Shown here: positions 1-10,475 of the stretch, one piece after another
Numbering within the stretch: the stretch's first letter is position 1
Layout: every line of letters begins with the position of its first letter
NCBI GenBank assembly: GCA_031265355.1
Contig: JAISCT010000069.1
Span: 1 to 64,000 of the forward strand
Length of the DNA: 64,000 nt
Source: Oscillospiraceae bacterium
GTDB taxonomy: Bacteria; Bacillota; Clostridia; Oscillospirales; UBA929
Direction: 5' to 3'
Program-made: the position numbers and the translations under genes
The notes under the pieces: generated by a model
Told to the model about the DNA's origin: nothing
What the model saw: only the letters and a program-made list of their open reading frames with translations
Databases searched by the model: none

Positions 1-1010
1 TTCAGCCGTTCAAACATCAAATCCACGGCGTTTTGGTATGTCTCATCTTCCTCGCGAACCTCCATCGCGTTGATGAACCTGACAAGCGTGTTCATATTCT
101 TTTCCTCCGGCCGCCCCTCATAGTGAATGTAGCCGATAAGGGCGCAGTACAGCAACACTTCTGCTTTGACCCAAAAATCCTCACCGCTCTTGGCGTCCTC
201 GCCCTTCGTATTTGCAATAAGAGCCGTGGTGAATTTCAGTATGTCCTTCTCGCCCCGAATGTACACGAACGGGTTGTAGCGCATCGACTTTTTGAAGTCA
301 ATCGTGTTCAGAACCTTGATTTCATAAGGCTGATACACGATTTTGCCATTCTTGCCGCGCACAATCTCCGTAACGTCGTTGCCGTTTTTGTCTTTCAGCG
401 GCTTGCCGTCCTTGCCGAGCTTCTTCCGTAATTTCGGCCCTCCGCGCTGCAAGAGCTTCCCGCACTCGACCAGAATTTGGCCTTTCGGGTCGGTAATGCA
501 ATACGAGCTGTGGAGGTTCATAAGGTTGGGCTTCAGCCAGAACCTCGTCTTGCCGCTGCCCGAACCGCCCACAATCAGCACGTTTTTGTTCCGCGCGTGT
601 TTGGGATTCTTTGGCCTGCCGTTGAGCATCAGGCTTTCGCTTGCCGTCAGACTGATGTTGTTGTCGGGCTTAGGGTCAACGAACGGCTCAATGTCGGCCT
701 TGTTGCCCCAACGGGCTGAGCCGTACTCGCGGTCTTTGCGCCATTTGCGGGCGTTATGCTTCTTGTACAGAACCGCCGCGTAAACCGCCGCCGCGCCGAT
801 CAGTCCGATCAGCAAATCGAACGTATCGAAGGACGGCGCGGGGCGGGCGATTGTTGTATTAAGCGTCGCTGTCGTGGCAATGAACTTGTGGAGCATATCG
901 CGCCCCGAAGCAAGCCTGTACGCCTCGCCGAGCTTGTCGAACAGCCAAAACAGGAACACATACGGCAGATTGGGCAACGCGAACCGCTTAATTTTACTTG
1001 TGTCTATCAC
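1..1010 (-). CDS. VirD4/TraG-type IV coupling protein (partial, cut by window edge)
   Basis: Type IV secretion coupling ATPase of a conjugative element; it would link the relaxosome to the mating channel at the inner membrane. Translation from GTG at 1010 gives a hydrophobic N-terminal part with a likely membrane helix (LLIGLIGAAAVYAAVLY), then the Walker A motif GGSGSGKTRFW followed by KPNLM. Further on, KSGEDFWVKAEVLLYCALIGY is typical of the TraG/VirD4 family in Firmicutes elements. The start overlaps the stop of the upstream pcfB-like gene by GTGA, indicating translational coupling. About 336 codons are visible; Walker B and the C-terminus lie outside the window. Confidence 0.88.
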   Translation of the reverse strand, partial: MIDTSKIKRFALPNLPYVFLFWLFDKLGEAYRLASGRDMLHKFIATTATLNTTIARPAPSFDTFDLLIGLIGAAAVYAAVLYKKHNARKWRKDREYGSARWGNKADIEPFVDPKPDNNISLTASESLMLNGRPKNPKHARNKNVLIVGGSGSGKTRFWLKPNLMNLHSSYCITDPKGQILVECGKLLQRGGPKLRKKLGKDGKPLKDKNGNDVTEIVRGKNGKIVYQPYEIKVLNTIDFKKSMRYNPFVYIRGEKDILKFTTALIANTKGEDAKSGEDFWVKAEVLLYCALIGYIHYEGRPEEKNMNTLVRFINAMEVREEDETYQNAVDLMFERL

Positions 1011-1477
1011 AATTCATGCCCTCCCTTGCTCCGATTCCTGACAGGGGCGGCAATGCTTTTCGCGGCTTCGATAAACTTCTCCAAGCTCGCGATGACAGAG
1101 GGCTTGCGCTCTTTTTCGCGCAGCGTGATTTTGCTGTACTCGCCAAACGCCGCCGTGAGCGCGTCCGCGTCCTTCGCCTTGAAGAACACGAACCATTTGG
1201 GCGGAGCTTCGGAATCGTCGCGTTTGAGGGCGAAGTCAACATTGTACTTTCGGGCGGTCTTTTGGAATGTGCCGATGTTGTCACCGCTGATTTCAATGTT
1301 GGACAGGCTCGCGCCCTGTTTCGTGAGCGACTTTATACTCTGCTTGCCTTGCTTGGATTTGGGGGACGCCCGCGCCTGTTGCAAAAACGCCCGCATAGCC
1401 TTTGCGAGCAGCCGCCCCGTTATCTTCACGCCTTTGACGGAGAGCGCGACGGCTTTTTCGTTTACTTGGTCTTGCAT
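1007..1477 (-). CDS. pcfB: PcfB family (DUF3801) conjugation protein
   Basis: 156 residues. PcfB-family proteins accompany the coupling protein in Gram-positive conjugation systems. The N-terminus MQDQVNEKAVALSVKGVKI and the central segment KYNVDFALKRD are characteristic; the C-terminal tail is basic. The ATG at 1477 was chosen because GGAGG lies 9-13 bases upstream, inside the end of the preceding gene; the longer reading frame has no ribosome binding site. It is coupled to the traG-like gene by a 4-base overlap. A 34-codon copy of its N-terminus is present upstream at 3730-3834. Confidence 0.82.
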   Translation of the reverse strand: MQDQVNEKAVALSVKGVKITGRLLAKAMRAFLQQARASPKSKQGKQSIKSLTKQGASLSNIEISGDNIGTFQKTARKYNVDFALKRDDSEAPPKWFVFFKAKDADALTAAFGEYSKITLREKERKPSVIASLEKFIEAAKSIAAPVRNRSKGGHEL

Positions 1478-1482
1478 AGCGC

Positions 1483-1818
1483 CTACACCTCCGTTTCGAC
1501 AGAGGTATCGTATTCCGCGCAAACTGTATCGCTAAAATCCAACAGCTCACGGTATTCTGCGGCCATTTTTGCGGCGGCCAAGAATTGCCGGATAAACTTC
1601 ACGCCCTCCTTTTCATAAAAGCCTAAGCGGACAATCTCCTCGCCGTTTGCGTCGGTTTCGCGCCGCCCATAATTTTCTATTTTCTCCCTTAACCCCTTCG
1701 CTTCTTCGGCAATGCTTCCCTCAAAATCTTCCTCGTTGCCTTTTAGGGCTTCAATCAGAAGATTGCAGGCATCCACATCAAGCGTAACGCGGATTGGAAA
1801 TTGTTTTGCATAAGACAT
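1483..1818 (-). CDS. Hypothetical conjugative-element protein, 111 aa
   Basis: I do not recognise a family. The protein is acidic and soluble, starts MSYAKQFPIRVTLDVDACN and ends in a helical segment around KFIRQFLAAAKMAAEYRELL. The start at 1818 is preceded at ideal spacing by AGGAGGAGG. It lies five bases upstream of pcfB and 35 bases after the TOPRIM gene, so it is part of the same transfer operon. It may be an accessory transfer or replication factor, but the sequence does not show which. Confidence 0.72.
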   Translation of the reverse strand: MSYAKQFPIRVTLDVDACNLLIEALKGNEEDFEGSIAEEAKGLREKIENYGRRETDANGEEIVRLGFYEKEGVKFIRQFLAAAKMAAEYRELLDFSDTVCAEYDTSVETEV

Positions 1819-1853
1819 AATAAATCCTCCTCCTAATATTTGGAATTCGTGCT

Positions 1854-3428
1854 TCAAGAACGCTCGTCGCGTTTTCTTGGCTTATCGCCCGGCGCTTTCG
1901 CGGCGTTTGTCGCGGCGACCTCTTTTTGCGTCGCCTCAAGCTCGTCGAGCAAAGACACCTTTCGCGGCTGCGGCGGTGTTGCCGGGCTTAATTCGCGCTT
2001 GTACGTCTGCGCGTGGTACGGGTGCAGACTGGTGAGCGTGTCGTTGTTCCCGCCGCCAATCCCGCATACCGCTATGCCGTCCTTTCCGCGCACCAAAGCG
2101 CCGAAAATGTATTTCTTGTCCCAATTATACAGCGTCTCCATCGTGTAATTGCCGCCGACGAGCTTTCTGACAGCCGCTTCCGTCATCGGGATTTCAACGG
2201 CTTGCAAGTCCTCTCCGTACTTCGCAGCGAGAACGTCAATCTTCGGCCTTGGATTCGGCACGGCTTCATATCTGTTGCCTACTTTCGCCGCCTTTTCGGA
2301 GAACTCATCGTTGTGGTAATATTCGCTGCCGATTTTCGTGTGCGCCTCGTCAATCCAGCGGCACTTGCATATCAATTCCTCGCCGTTGTAAGCGACTGTG
2401 ATTTTAATGCTGTCGCCGTCTTTAACCGTGAACAGCGGTTTATGGCCGCTGTCCCGAAACACAATCTCTTTCCGAACGTCTTCCATTTCTTTCACCTCTG
2501 ATTTCTGCGTGATTTGTAAAAATTCATTCCAGTCCTTGCCCTGCTTTGGCAGCTCTCGAATGGCTGAAACGTCCCATGCTTCCGCGATTTTGTCTGCGCA
2601 AGCGTTGCCCGACGCGTCGTTATCCGTGCAGACGGTGATGTTCGTAATTTCCTTATGAACATCGAGAAACCGCGTCAGCGCCGATAACGCCGTGCCGCCC
2701 AGCGACAACCGATAGCCGTCAACGTCGGGGAAAAGAGCCATGTGGCTTAGCGCGTCGATGGGCGATTCAAAGACGATAGCTGTCTTGCAGCCGCGCTCAT
2801 TCGGCGGCAGGCAGAAACCGAATTTTTTATCGCTGCCGTCCGCGTCTCGCTTGAAACTGCCGACCGTGCCGCGCAAAGCGGCGAATCGAGCTTTGCCGCT
2901 CTCGTCACGTCCTACAAAACAGGCGTTGTGATGGATTGCCGTTTCATAAAGGCAACCGCGCCGGATAGCGTCAAGAATCAGGGACTTATCAATGCCGCGG
3001 CTTTCGAGATAGGCGATAGCCCGGTTGTTGTCGCAGTTTCGCGGTGGCAAATTGAACTGGCTCCTTTCCGGCGGATTGTTGGCGGCGGTTGGTTCCAATG
3101 GGGCAGTGGGCGGTCTTGCTTTCGGCGGGATTGGCCAGGCTTTTGGAATGGTGTATGAAGCGGAACAATCATCGCCCGCCAAATGCCGTACTGCATCCAC
3201 AAAACTGTACCCGTTGATTTTTATGAGGTAATCAATGATGTTGCCGCCAATGCCGTGGCTGTGCCAATGCCAAAGATTATTGCTCACTTCCAGCGAATTG
3301 TGGTCGGGATCGCGACGGTAGTAGGCATTGCCAACGCGCTTAAAGTTATCGCCCTCGTGAGAGAGCAGATAATCAAGCAACGGCATGGCTTTCGCCCGTT
3401 CAATCTGCTCTTTGCTCACTCCCGCCAT
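1854..3428 (-). CDS. DUF3991/TOPRIM domain primase-like protein
   Basis: 524 residues. The N-terminal part (about 1-90) resembles the CHC2/DUF3991 region of element primases (LLDYLLSHEGDNFKRVGNAYY, then NNLWHWHSHGIGGNIIDYL) but lacks the zinc-binding cysteines. A DUF3991-like segment follows (YLESRGIDKSLI), then a TOPRIM fold with an acidic motif in FESPIDALSH and CTDNDASGNACADK near residues 215-280. The C-terminal 200 residues contain the low-complexity LDELEATQKEVAATNAAK. It probably makes or supports primers for transferred single-stranded DNA. It overlaps the upstream small gene by 13 bases. Confidence 0.75.
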   Translation of the reverse strand: MAGVSKEQIERAKAMPLLDYLLSHEGDNFKRVGNAYYRRDPDHNSLEVSNNLWHWHSHGIGGNIIDYLIKINGYSFVDAVRHLAGDDCSASYTIPKAWPIPPKARPPTAPLEPTAANNPPERSQFNLPPRNCDNNRAIAYLESRGIDKSLILDAIRRGCLYETAIHHNACFVGRDESGKARFAALRGTVGSFKRDADGSDKKFGFCLPPNERGCKTAIVFESPIDALSHMALFPDVDGYRLSLGGTALSALTRFLDVHKEITNITVCTDNDASGNACADKIAEAWDVSAIRELPKQGKDWNEFLQITQKSEVKEMEDVRKEIVFRDSGHKPLFTVKDGDSIKITVAYNGEELICKCRWIDEAHTKIGSEYYHNDEFSEKAAKVGNRYEAVPNPRPKIDVLAAKYGEDLQAVEIPMTEAAVRKLVGGNYTMETLYNWDKKYIFGALVRGKDGIAVCGIGGGNNDTLTSLHPYHAQTYKRELSPATPPQPRKVSLLDELEATQKEVAATNAAKAPGDKPRKRDERS

Positions 3429-3652
3429 CCGGCTTCTTCCCCCTTTCTCCGTTTAATGCGCCCCGACGCATCACACTCGTCGCGTAAGTCCCGAAACTCG
3501 CACTCAGACCGTCCGCAGCCGTGGGCGCTGCTATGTTTCACCGCCGCGTCACTGATGAAATTGGCGCAATATCGGCAGTCCAAGTCGGATAAATGATAAG
3601 CGAACTTGTTGTAAATACGGGTGTTTTTCGTGGCATTGGTTAATTGGCTCAT
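3416..3652 (-). CDS. Small cysteine-rich conjugative-element protein, 78 aa
   Basis: Start MSQLTNATKNTRIYNKFAYH, with AAGGAG upstream at good spacing. Cysteine pairs occur in LDCRYC and HGCGRSECEF, suggesting a small zinc-binding domain. Its N-terminal motif TRIYxxFxYxLxDLxC recurs in the 27-residue reading frame at 4057-4140, so the two derive from the same family. The gene overlaps the TOPRIM gene downstream. The function is unknown. Confidence 0.65.
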   Translation of the reverse strand: MSQLTNATKNTRIYNKFAYHLSDLDCRYCANFISDAAVKHSSAHGCGRSECEFRDLRDECDASGRIKRRKGEEAGWRE

Positions 3653-3729
3653 AAGATGGTCGCTCCTTCGAAATTCTGAGTAAAAGCAAAAAGCTGCCCG
3701 CTCTCCCGCAGTTGGGAAAACGAGCCGCT

Positions 3730-3834
3730 CTAGTTTTTCGTATTCAGTTTGTTTACATTTTCCAAAAGCTGCCCCGTGAGTTTTGCCGCCTTGACCGACA
3801 GGACGACGGTCTTTTCGCTTATTTGTTTCTGCAA
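3730..3834 (-). pseudogene. Remnant of a second pcfB N-terminus
   Basis: Read from TTG at 3834, the frame gives LQKQISEKTVVLSVKAAKL and continues TGQLLENV before a stop at 3730. It aligns closely with the first 25 residues of the intact PcfB (QDQVNEKAVALSVKGVKITG). No convincing ribosome binding site precedes it and only 34 codons remain. I read it as the left-over 5' end of a duplicated or recombined pcfB gene. Confidence 0.55.
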
Positions 3835-3849
3835 TTCTTAACCGCATTC

Positions 3850-4053
3850 TTACCCACCCAAGCCCTGAGCGTTGAACATGTGTTTCTCCCCGTTGTTAAA
3901 TGTGACTTCAATTGAGTATGGGTACGGCTTGATGGTGTACTGGATCGCCTTCGCCGACACCGGGCGCAAATGCGATTTCTCGCACTCCCGCGCTTCTTTG
4001 TAGGTATCAAACGTATGGAGGCATTTGGCGCACTTGAGGTAGGTTATAGGCAT
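3850..4053 (-). CDS. Small zinc-ribbon-like protein, 67 aa
   Basis: Starts MPITYLKCAKCLHTFDTYKE, with GGAAGGTGAG just upstream. It contains CxxC (CAKC) followed by an alpha-helical EARECEKSH, a C2-CH-like metal-site arrangement. The C-terminal half is a short beta-rich segment (YSIEVTFNNGEKHMF). It lies within the conjugative-element operon. The function is unknown; such small zinc-finger proteins are common cargo of clostridial elements. Confidence 0.62.
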   Translation of the reverse strand: MPITYLKCAKCLHTFDTYKEARECEKSHLRPVSAKAIQYTIKPYPYSIEVTFNNGEKHMFNAQGLGG

Positions 4054-4056
4054 AAC

Positions 4057-4140
4057 TCACCTTCCGCGCTCCCGCGCCCGACAACCTAAATCTTCAAGGC
4101 GATACTCGAAACAGTCATAAATTCTTGTGAACTGGGTCAT
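4057..4140 (-). CDS. 27-residue truncated small gene, paralogous to the 78-aa protein
   Basis: A short frame starting MTQFTRIYDCFEYRLEDLGC with a perfect AGGAGG eight to thirteen bases upstream. It matches the N-terminus of the 3416-3652 product (TRIYxxFxYxLxDLxC), then ends after seven further residues. The strong ribosome binding site suggests a once longer gene that lost its 3' part by recombination. It could still be translated as a leader for the next gene, which starts three bases after its stop. Confidence 0.45.
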   Translation of the reverse strand: MTQFTRIYDCFEYRLEDLGCRARERGR

Positions 4141-4170
4141 TCCGATCCCTCCTAAATTTTTTGGCACAAT

Positions 4171-4225
4171 GAAAAACACCCCCTCGCGTTCCCAATCCTT
4201 GTGGGTTGGGAACGCGAGGGGGTGT
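4171..4225 (-). terminator. Intrinsic terminator inside the conjugative element
   Basis: A perfect 20-bp inverted repeat (4176-4195 with 4206-4225, 10-base loop) is followed, in minus-strand direction, by GTGTTTTTC. It lies just after the 126-aa gene, so it separates the parA-parB transcription unit from the downstream transfer genes. Confidence 0.85.
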
Positions 4226-4238
4226 CTGTGATCCGCCG

Positions 4239-4619
4239 CTATTTCCTCTTAATGGCGATACTGATGTTCGAGTAATCAAACTCAGTGTGCGCGAGTACCA
4301 AACATCTGAGGATATACATCATGGTTTGCGAGCTGTAATATGTTTCGATATACATATCCTCACAGATTTTCAGCGGCCTCCGCATACCTGAATCGCTCGC
4401 GGACAGGATTCTTTGAATTTTGCCGTAAACCTTGTCGCGCAGGTACATCAGACGCTCATGCTGTTCGCTGTCGCACCGCGCCAGGATTATGCCCACGACC
4501 TGCTGCCATGTTTTCACATTCACTCGTTCGTCACCGAACAGGACGGCTGACGGTTCCTTGCCGATGAATAGGCTTGAATGAATCTGAAGTGGATAGATCA
4601 ATTCAAAAGCCGCATTCAT
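4239..4619 (-). CDS. Hypothetical protein downstream of parB, 126 aa
   Basis: Begins MNAAFELIYPLQIHSSLFIG and continues with a helical region (NVKTWQQVVGIILARC, ERLMYLRDKV). It has no signal peptide or membrane segment. The ATG overlaps the parB stop as ATGA, so it is translationally coupled to parB, and the terminator at 4171-4225 closes the unit. I do not recognise a family; a partition or copy-control accessory is possible from context only. Confidence 0.68.
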   Translation of the reverse strand: MNAAFELIYPLQIHSSLFIGKEPSAVLFGDERVNVKTWQQVVGIILARCDSEQHERLMYLRDKVYGKIQRILSASDSGMRRPLKICEDMYIETYYSSQTMMYILRCLVLAHTEFDYSNISIAIKRK

Positions 4620-5509
4620 CCCGCCACCCTCGCTTTCCAGTCTGCCAGCAGACCAATTATTACCGTCTCCATCTGTTTGGGCGAGTATTCCGGCGGGAAA
4701 AATCGCCGGAACCGCAGGGAACCTGCCGGCTCGCCTTTGTGTAGCTTTTTGTCCTCTGAGAGTACCGCGTCAATAGTCTCGGTGGTAAGCGTCCCGTCTT
4801 GCTTCAGCTTTTTCAGCCGAACAGCTTGCGAGAGCGAGGGTTTGACCTCGTACCGCGCCATCGCGTCCGCGACGGCGGTCTGCTCCGGTATGGACAGATA
4901 TGACAGTTCCACGGCGGGGTTGAACGCGAGTTTATTCGCGTCAACTTTGTCGAGCAGGGCGTCAATCAGTTCGGTAAGCCGGATATAGCGGAAGATTTGG
5001 TTTTTCTTCTCGCCGGTTTTCGCCTCCATAACCTGATACGAGTGCTGTCTTCCCCTGACGCCGCTGTGGTTCAGCGCTTCCATTTCTATATGATACGCCC
5101 ACGCCTTTTCGCTGGGCAGAATCCGCTCCCTGTGCAGGAGGTTGGAATCGACCATGATGATGGCGGCTTCATCGTCCGTGAGTTCGCGGATTATGACGGG
5201 CAGATTCGCTTTTCCAGCCAGTTCACACGCTCTCTTGCGGCGGTTGCCGACGAGCAGCTCATAGCCACCGTCCGCTCTCGGACGGACAAGTCCCGGCTCT
5301 CGGACGCCGTATTCCTTAACGCTTTCGGCAAGCCGCTCCATCTCCGCGTCGTCGTTGATTTGAAACGGGTGGAAGTCAGGCGGGAACAGTTCGGGGAGCG
5401 GCAGTTCAACGATTTGCTCGCCCCGCATGGTCAAGACCTTGCCTGTTGGACTGAAAATGTCATCAAATCCCGCGAGGGCGAGGGTTCCGGCTGTCTGATT
5501 ACGCGGCAT
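4616..5509 (-). CDS. parB: ParB/RepB/Spo0J-type DNA-binding partition protein
   Basis: 297 residues from ATG at 5509, chosen because GGAGGGGG precedes it; the longer frame runs back inside parA. The N-terminal ParB/Srx fold is seen in FHPFQINDDAEMERLAESVKE and LLVGNRRKRACELAG, the canonical GNRRxxA box. The LLHRERILPSEKAWAYH segment leads to a helix-turn-helix region. It would bind parS-like sites on the element and act with ParA. It overlaps parA by 11 bases. Confidence 0.9.
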   Translation of the reverse strand: MPRNQTAGTLALAGFDDIFSPTGKVLTMRGEQIVELPLPELFPPDFHPFQINDDAEMERLAESVKEYGVREPGLVRPRADGGYELLVGNRRKRACELAGKANLPVIIRELTDDEAAIIMVDSNLLHRERILPSEKAWAYHIEMEALNHSGVRGRQHSYQVMEAKTGEKKNQIFRYIRLTELIDALLDKVDANKLAFNPAVELSYLSIPEQTAVADAMARYEVKPSLSQAVRLKKLKQDGTLTTETIDAVLSEDKKLHKGEPAGSLRFRRFFPPEYSPKQMETVIIGLLADWKARVAG

Positions 5510-6284
5510 AACCAAGCACCCCCTCCGCGAGCGCGGCATACGCCGCCGCGACCTTACCGTTCGGATCATGCTTAAAGATACTGATTCCGCGAGCCGACGT
5601 TTCGGCGGCACGGACAGAGCGCGGGATATATTCGCTGAAAATACGGATGTTGCCGCCGTATGCGTTCTCAACGAGCGAGATAATTTCCCGCGTAAAGTTC
5701 GCTCTGCGGTCTACCATCGTCAGCAGTATGCCCTCAATGGAGAGTGCGGGATTGATTTGCCGCCGTATCTGCGCGATGCTTTTCAGCAGAAGCTCCAGCC
5801 CTTTCGCGTCCAGAAATTTTGGCGCGACGGGAATGATCACGCTGTCCGAGGCGGCGAGTGCGTTTACGGTCAGCAGGTCAAGGGTCGGCGCGGTATCAAT
5901 TAAGATGAAGTCGTACAGCGGCTTCACTGCTTCGATATACCGCCGTAACACGGTTTCCCGCCCGATGAGCGGCGCGAGAGCCAGTTCGATACCCGTCAGG
6001 CCGTCGCTGGCGGGGAGCAAATCCACGCCCTCAGCGTGGTGAATGATTCCGTCCGTGGGACTGAAATCCGTTTCGCTGATGATGCGGTTCATGGCTGTAG
6101 CGAGCGTGAACTGGAGTTTGTCCGGTTCCTTCACGCCGAGACTCACGGTGAGGGAATGCTGGCTATCCGCGTCTATGACGAGCGTCTTTTTGCCCTTGCG
6201 GGCAAGTCCCACGCCAAGGCTTGCGGCGGTCATTGTCTTACCCACGCCGCCCTTTCTGGCTCCGATAAAGATTGTTTTGCCCAT
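5499..6284 (-). CDS. parA: ParA/Soj-family ATPase
   Basis: 261 residues. The deviant Walker A motif KGGVGKT at residues 11-17 is followed by VIDADSQHS (Walker A') and FILIDTAP (Walker B), all in the correct order. It has no signal or membrane segment. ParA-type ATPases move or hold ParB-bound DNA; on integrative elements they aid maintenance while the element is circular. GAAGGAGG lies upstream of the ATG. It is the first gene of the element's transcription unit, with direct repeats upstream at 6309-6356. Confidence 0.92.
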   Translation of the reverse strand: MGKTIFIGARKGGVGKTMTAASLGVGLARKGKKTLVIDADSQHSLTVSLGVKEPDKLQFTLATAMNRIISETDFSPTDGIIHHAEGVDLLPASDGLTGIELALAPLIGRETVLRRYIEAVKPLYDFILIDTAPTLDLLTVNALAASDSVIIPVAPKFLDAKGLELLLKSIAQIRRQINPALSIEGILLTMVDRRANFTREIISLVENAYGGNIRIFSEYIPRSVRAAETSARGISIFKHDPNGKVAAAYAALAEGVLGYAA

Positions 6285-6460
6285 GAAAATCCTCCTTCAT
6301 TTTCGCGGGGCAAATTTAGTGTTTATTTAACGTCAGAGTTTTTAAGCGGCAAATTTGTCCCCGTATATTGGTTGGCATAGTGTTGGAAAAGGACTACGCC
6401 ATGCCCGCAAACCCTTGATACGACTGAGTTCTTTGGGTTTAGTGCTATTATACACTACGG
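6285..6460 (-). promoter_or_regulatory. parA upstream region: AAATTTGCC direct repeats and a possible element end
   Basis: Two copies of AAATTTGCC (minus strand; 6309-6317 and 6348-6356) flank the likely parA promoter region and could be ParA/ParB operator or parS sites. Further out, AAACCC (6409-6414) and GGGTTT (6435-6440) form inverted arms around a 20-base core, which looks like a tyrosine-recombinase core site. If so, the conjugative element ends here, about 20 bases from the CRISPR array. No integrase or second end is visible, so the boundary is inferred. Confidence 0.35.
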
Positions 6461-7281
6461 GGATCACCCCCGCTTACGCGGGGAACACAACGAATTCGGT
6501 CTGTTTTGTCTCATCATTAAAGGATCACCCCCGCTTCCGCGGGGAACACCACCGCCGTATCTTCCTGAAAAACCGTCAGATGGGATCACCCCCGCTTACG
6601 CGGGGAACACTTTTGGCCTGCGTCTTGTCTGTCGGCCACGTTAGGATCACCCCCGCTTACGCGGGGAACACAAGAACTTGAAAATGCTTCTTCAAAACGC
6701 CATAGGATCATCCCCGCTTACGCGGGGAACACCTTCCTTTCGTTTCAAAACATTTGTTATCCCGGGGATCACCCCCGCTTACGCGGGGAACACTATATAG
6801 TAGGGCACGCAAAAGTAGATACCTTAGGATCACCCCCGCTTACGCGGGGAACACGTGCTCATGCTTGTAGCAGAGTCCGCACGGACAGGATCACCCCCGC
6901 TTACGCGGGGAACACAGGGCCCGTAGGGTGTCTAGCATTTTTTGCGCGGGATCACCCCCGCTTACGCGGGGAACACAGGAGGAAATAAAAATGACAAGCA
7001 CAACGACAAGGATCACCCCCGCTTACGCGGGGAACACGCTGCCTCCGACACATCTCAACCTACTCTTGGAGGATCACCCCCGCTTACGCGGGGAACACCT
7101 AGGCCCCTGATTGTTGTGCTTGTCATTTTTAGGATCACCCCCGCTTACGCGGGGAACACTGTATACGTGCGTGGCTTTTCCCAGTCCGAGAGGGATCACC
7201 CCCGCTTACGCGGGGAACACTACAGCGGATTGTGTGTGCCGCCGCTGTACAGCGGATCACCCCCGCTTACGCGGGGAACAC
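6461..7281 (-). CRISPR. Type I-E CRISPR array: 14 repeats, 13 spacers
   Basis: Fourteen 28-bp repeats with an exact 61-bp period; every spacer is 33 nt. In crRNA sense (minus strand) repeats begin GTGTTCCCCGCGTAAGCGGG and end GGTGATCC, a typical I-E hairpin repeat. Repeat starts: 6461, 6522, 6583, 6644, 6705, 6766, 6827, 6888, 6949, 7010, 7071, 7132, 7193, 7254. Variants occur at 6522 (loop A to C) and 6705 (C to T), both toward the leader-distal end, as expected of older repeats. The newest spacer is 7221-7253. The first crRNA-sense base of each spacer is T or C in 12 of 13. Confidence 0.98.
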
Positions 7282-7368
7282 ACTAAGAAAACCCTTGTGT
7301 CATCTACACATCCAGTATCCAGAGCGCCGAAATTCATTTACTTTTCTTGTTACAAAACCATCGTGCTG
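7282..7368 (-). promoter_or_regulatory. CRISPR leader
   Basis: The 87 bases between the cas2-dnaQ stop and the first (leader-proximal) repeat are AT-richer than the flanks and must hold the leader and any array promoter. I see no strong -35/-10 pair, so the array may rely partly on read-through from the cas operon. Orientation follows from the repeat sequence, the position of the degenerate repeats at the far end, and the adjoining adaptation genes. Confidence 0.7.
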
Positions 7369-9842
<2,474 letters not shown>

Positions 9843-9846
<4 letters not shown>

Positions 9847-10475
9847 GGCATCTCCGATTCTTTAAACCAATCTATTTCATCTTCAATTTCACCAATTTGC
9901 TTTTCTGCGGAGATTTGTTCCACACAACGGAAGCCGTATTCGCGCCGTATTTGGCTGAAACTTACGGGTACATCACGAACCAAATAAACACCATCGCCAT
10001 CATAAGAAATATATTCCCATCCGGCGTCGGTTCTCAACGCGTCAAGCAACGACTCTTTTACGATCCCGAGCGCGACTTTCCCCTCAGGCGGACAACTTCT
10101 TCTTCCCAAAAATAGGGGAAACGCCGGTCGACGTAATGCCGCGTCAATATCATGGAGAAGAGCTTCTACTCCCTCCAACCCCGCCGTAAATTTTGCATCC
10201 GCCAGGTAGTACCGATTTGTAACATAGGCTGTTTTCCCACTCTTCGCCGTATGATAGTCACGCAACAATACACCCGGCCTGTCCACGCGCACACCAAATT
10301 TCAGGGAAGAAAGCTCATGTATTTTCTCTTTGTTCTCGCGTGAAATACCTATAGCGGCCGCACACAAACCGATGACCCCGCTCTTCGTAGGAACACGCTC
10401 AGTGCCGCGTCGGTCGAATTTGCTGCCGACTCCCCAAGACTGGAGCGGCGCAGCCAGCCTAAGAAGTATGGTCAT
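9843..10475 (-). CDS. cas5e: Cas5e Cascade subunit
   Basis: 210 residues. Cas5e (CasD) binds the crRNA 5' handle. The N-terminus MTILLRLAAPLQSWGVGSKF is the classic I-E Cas5 signature, followed by RRGTERVPTKSGVIGL. The C-terminus includes RDVPVSFSQIRREYGFR. It overlaps the cas7 gene by 17 bases, with GAGGAA upstream of the start. Confidence 0.95.

Noticed and set aside
1-6284. CRISPR spacers matching the adjacent conjugative element
   Set aside because: Reading the 13 spacers against this stretch by eye gave no match; an alignment search would be decisive.
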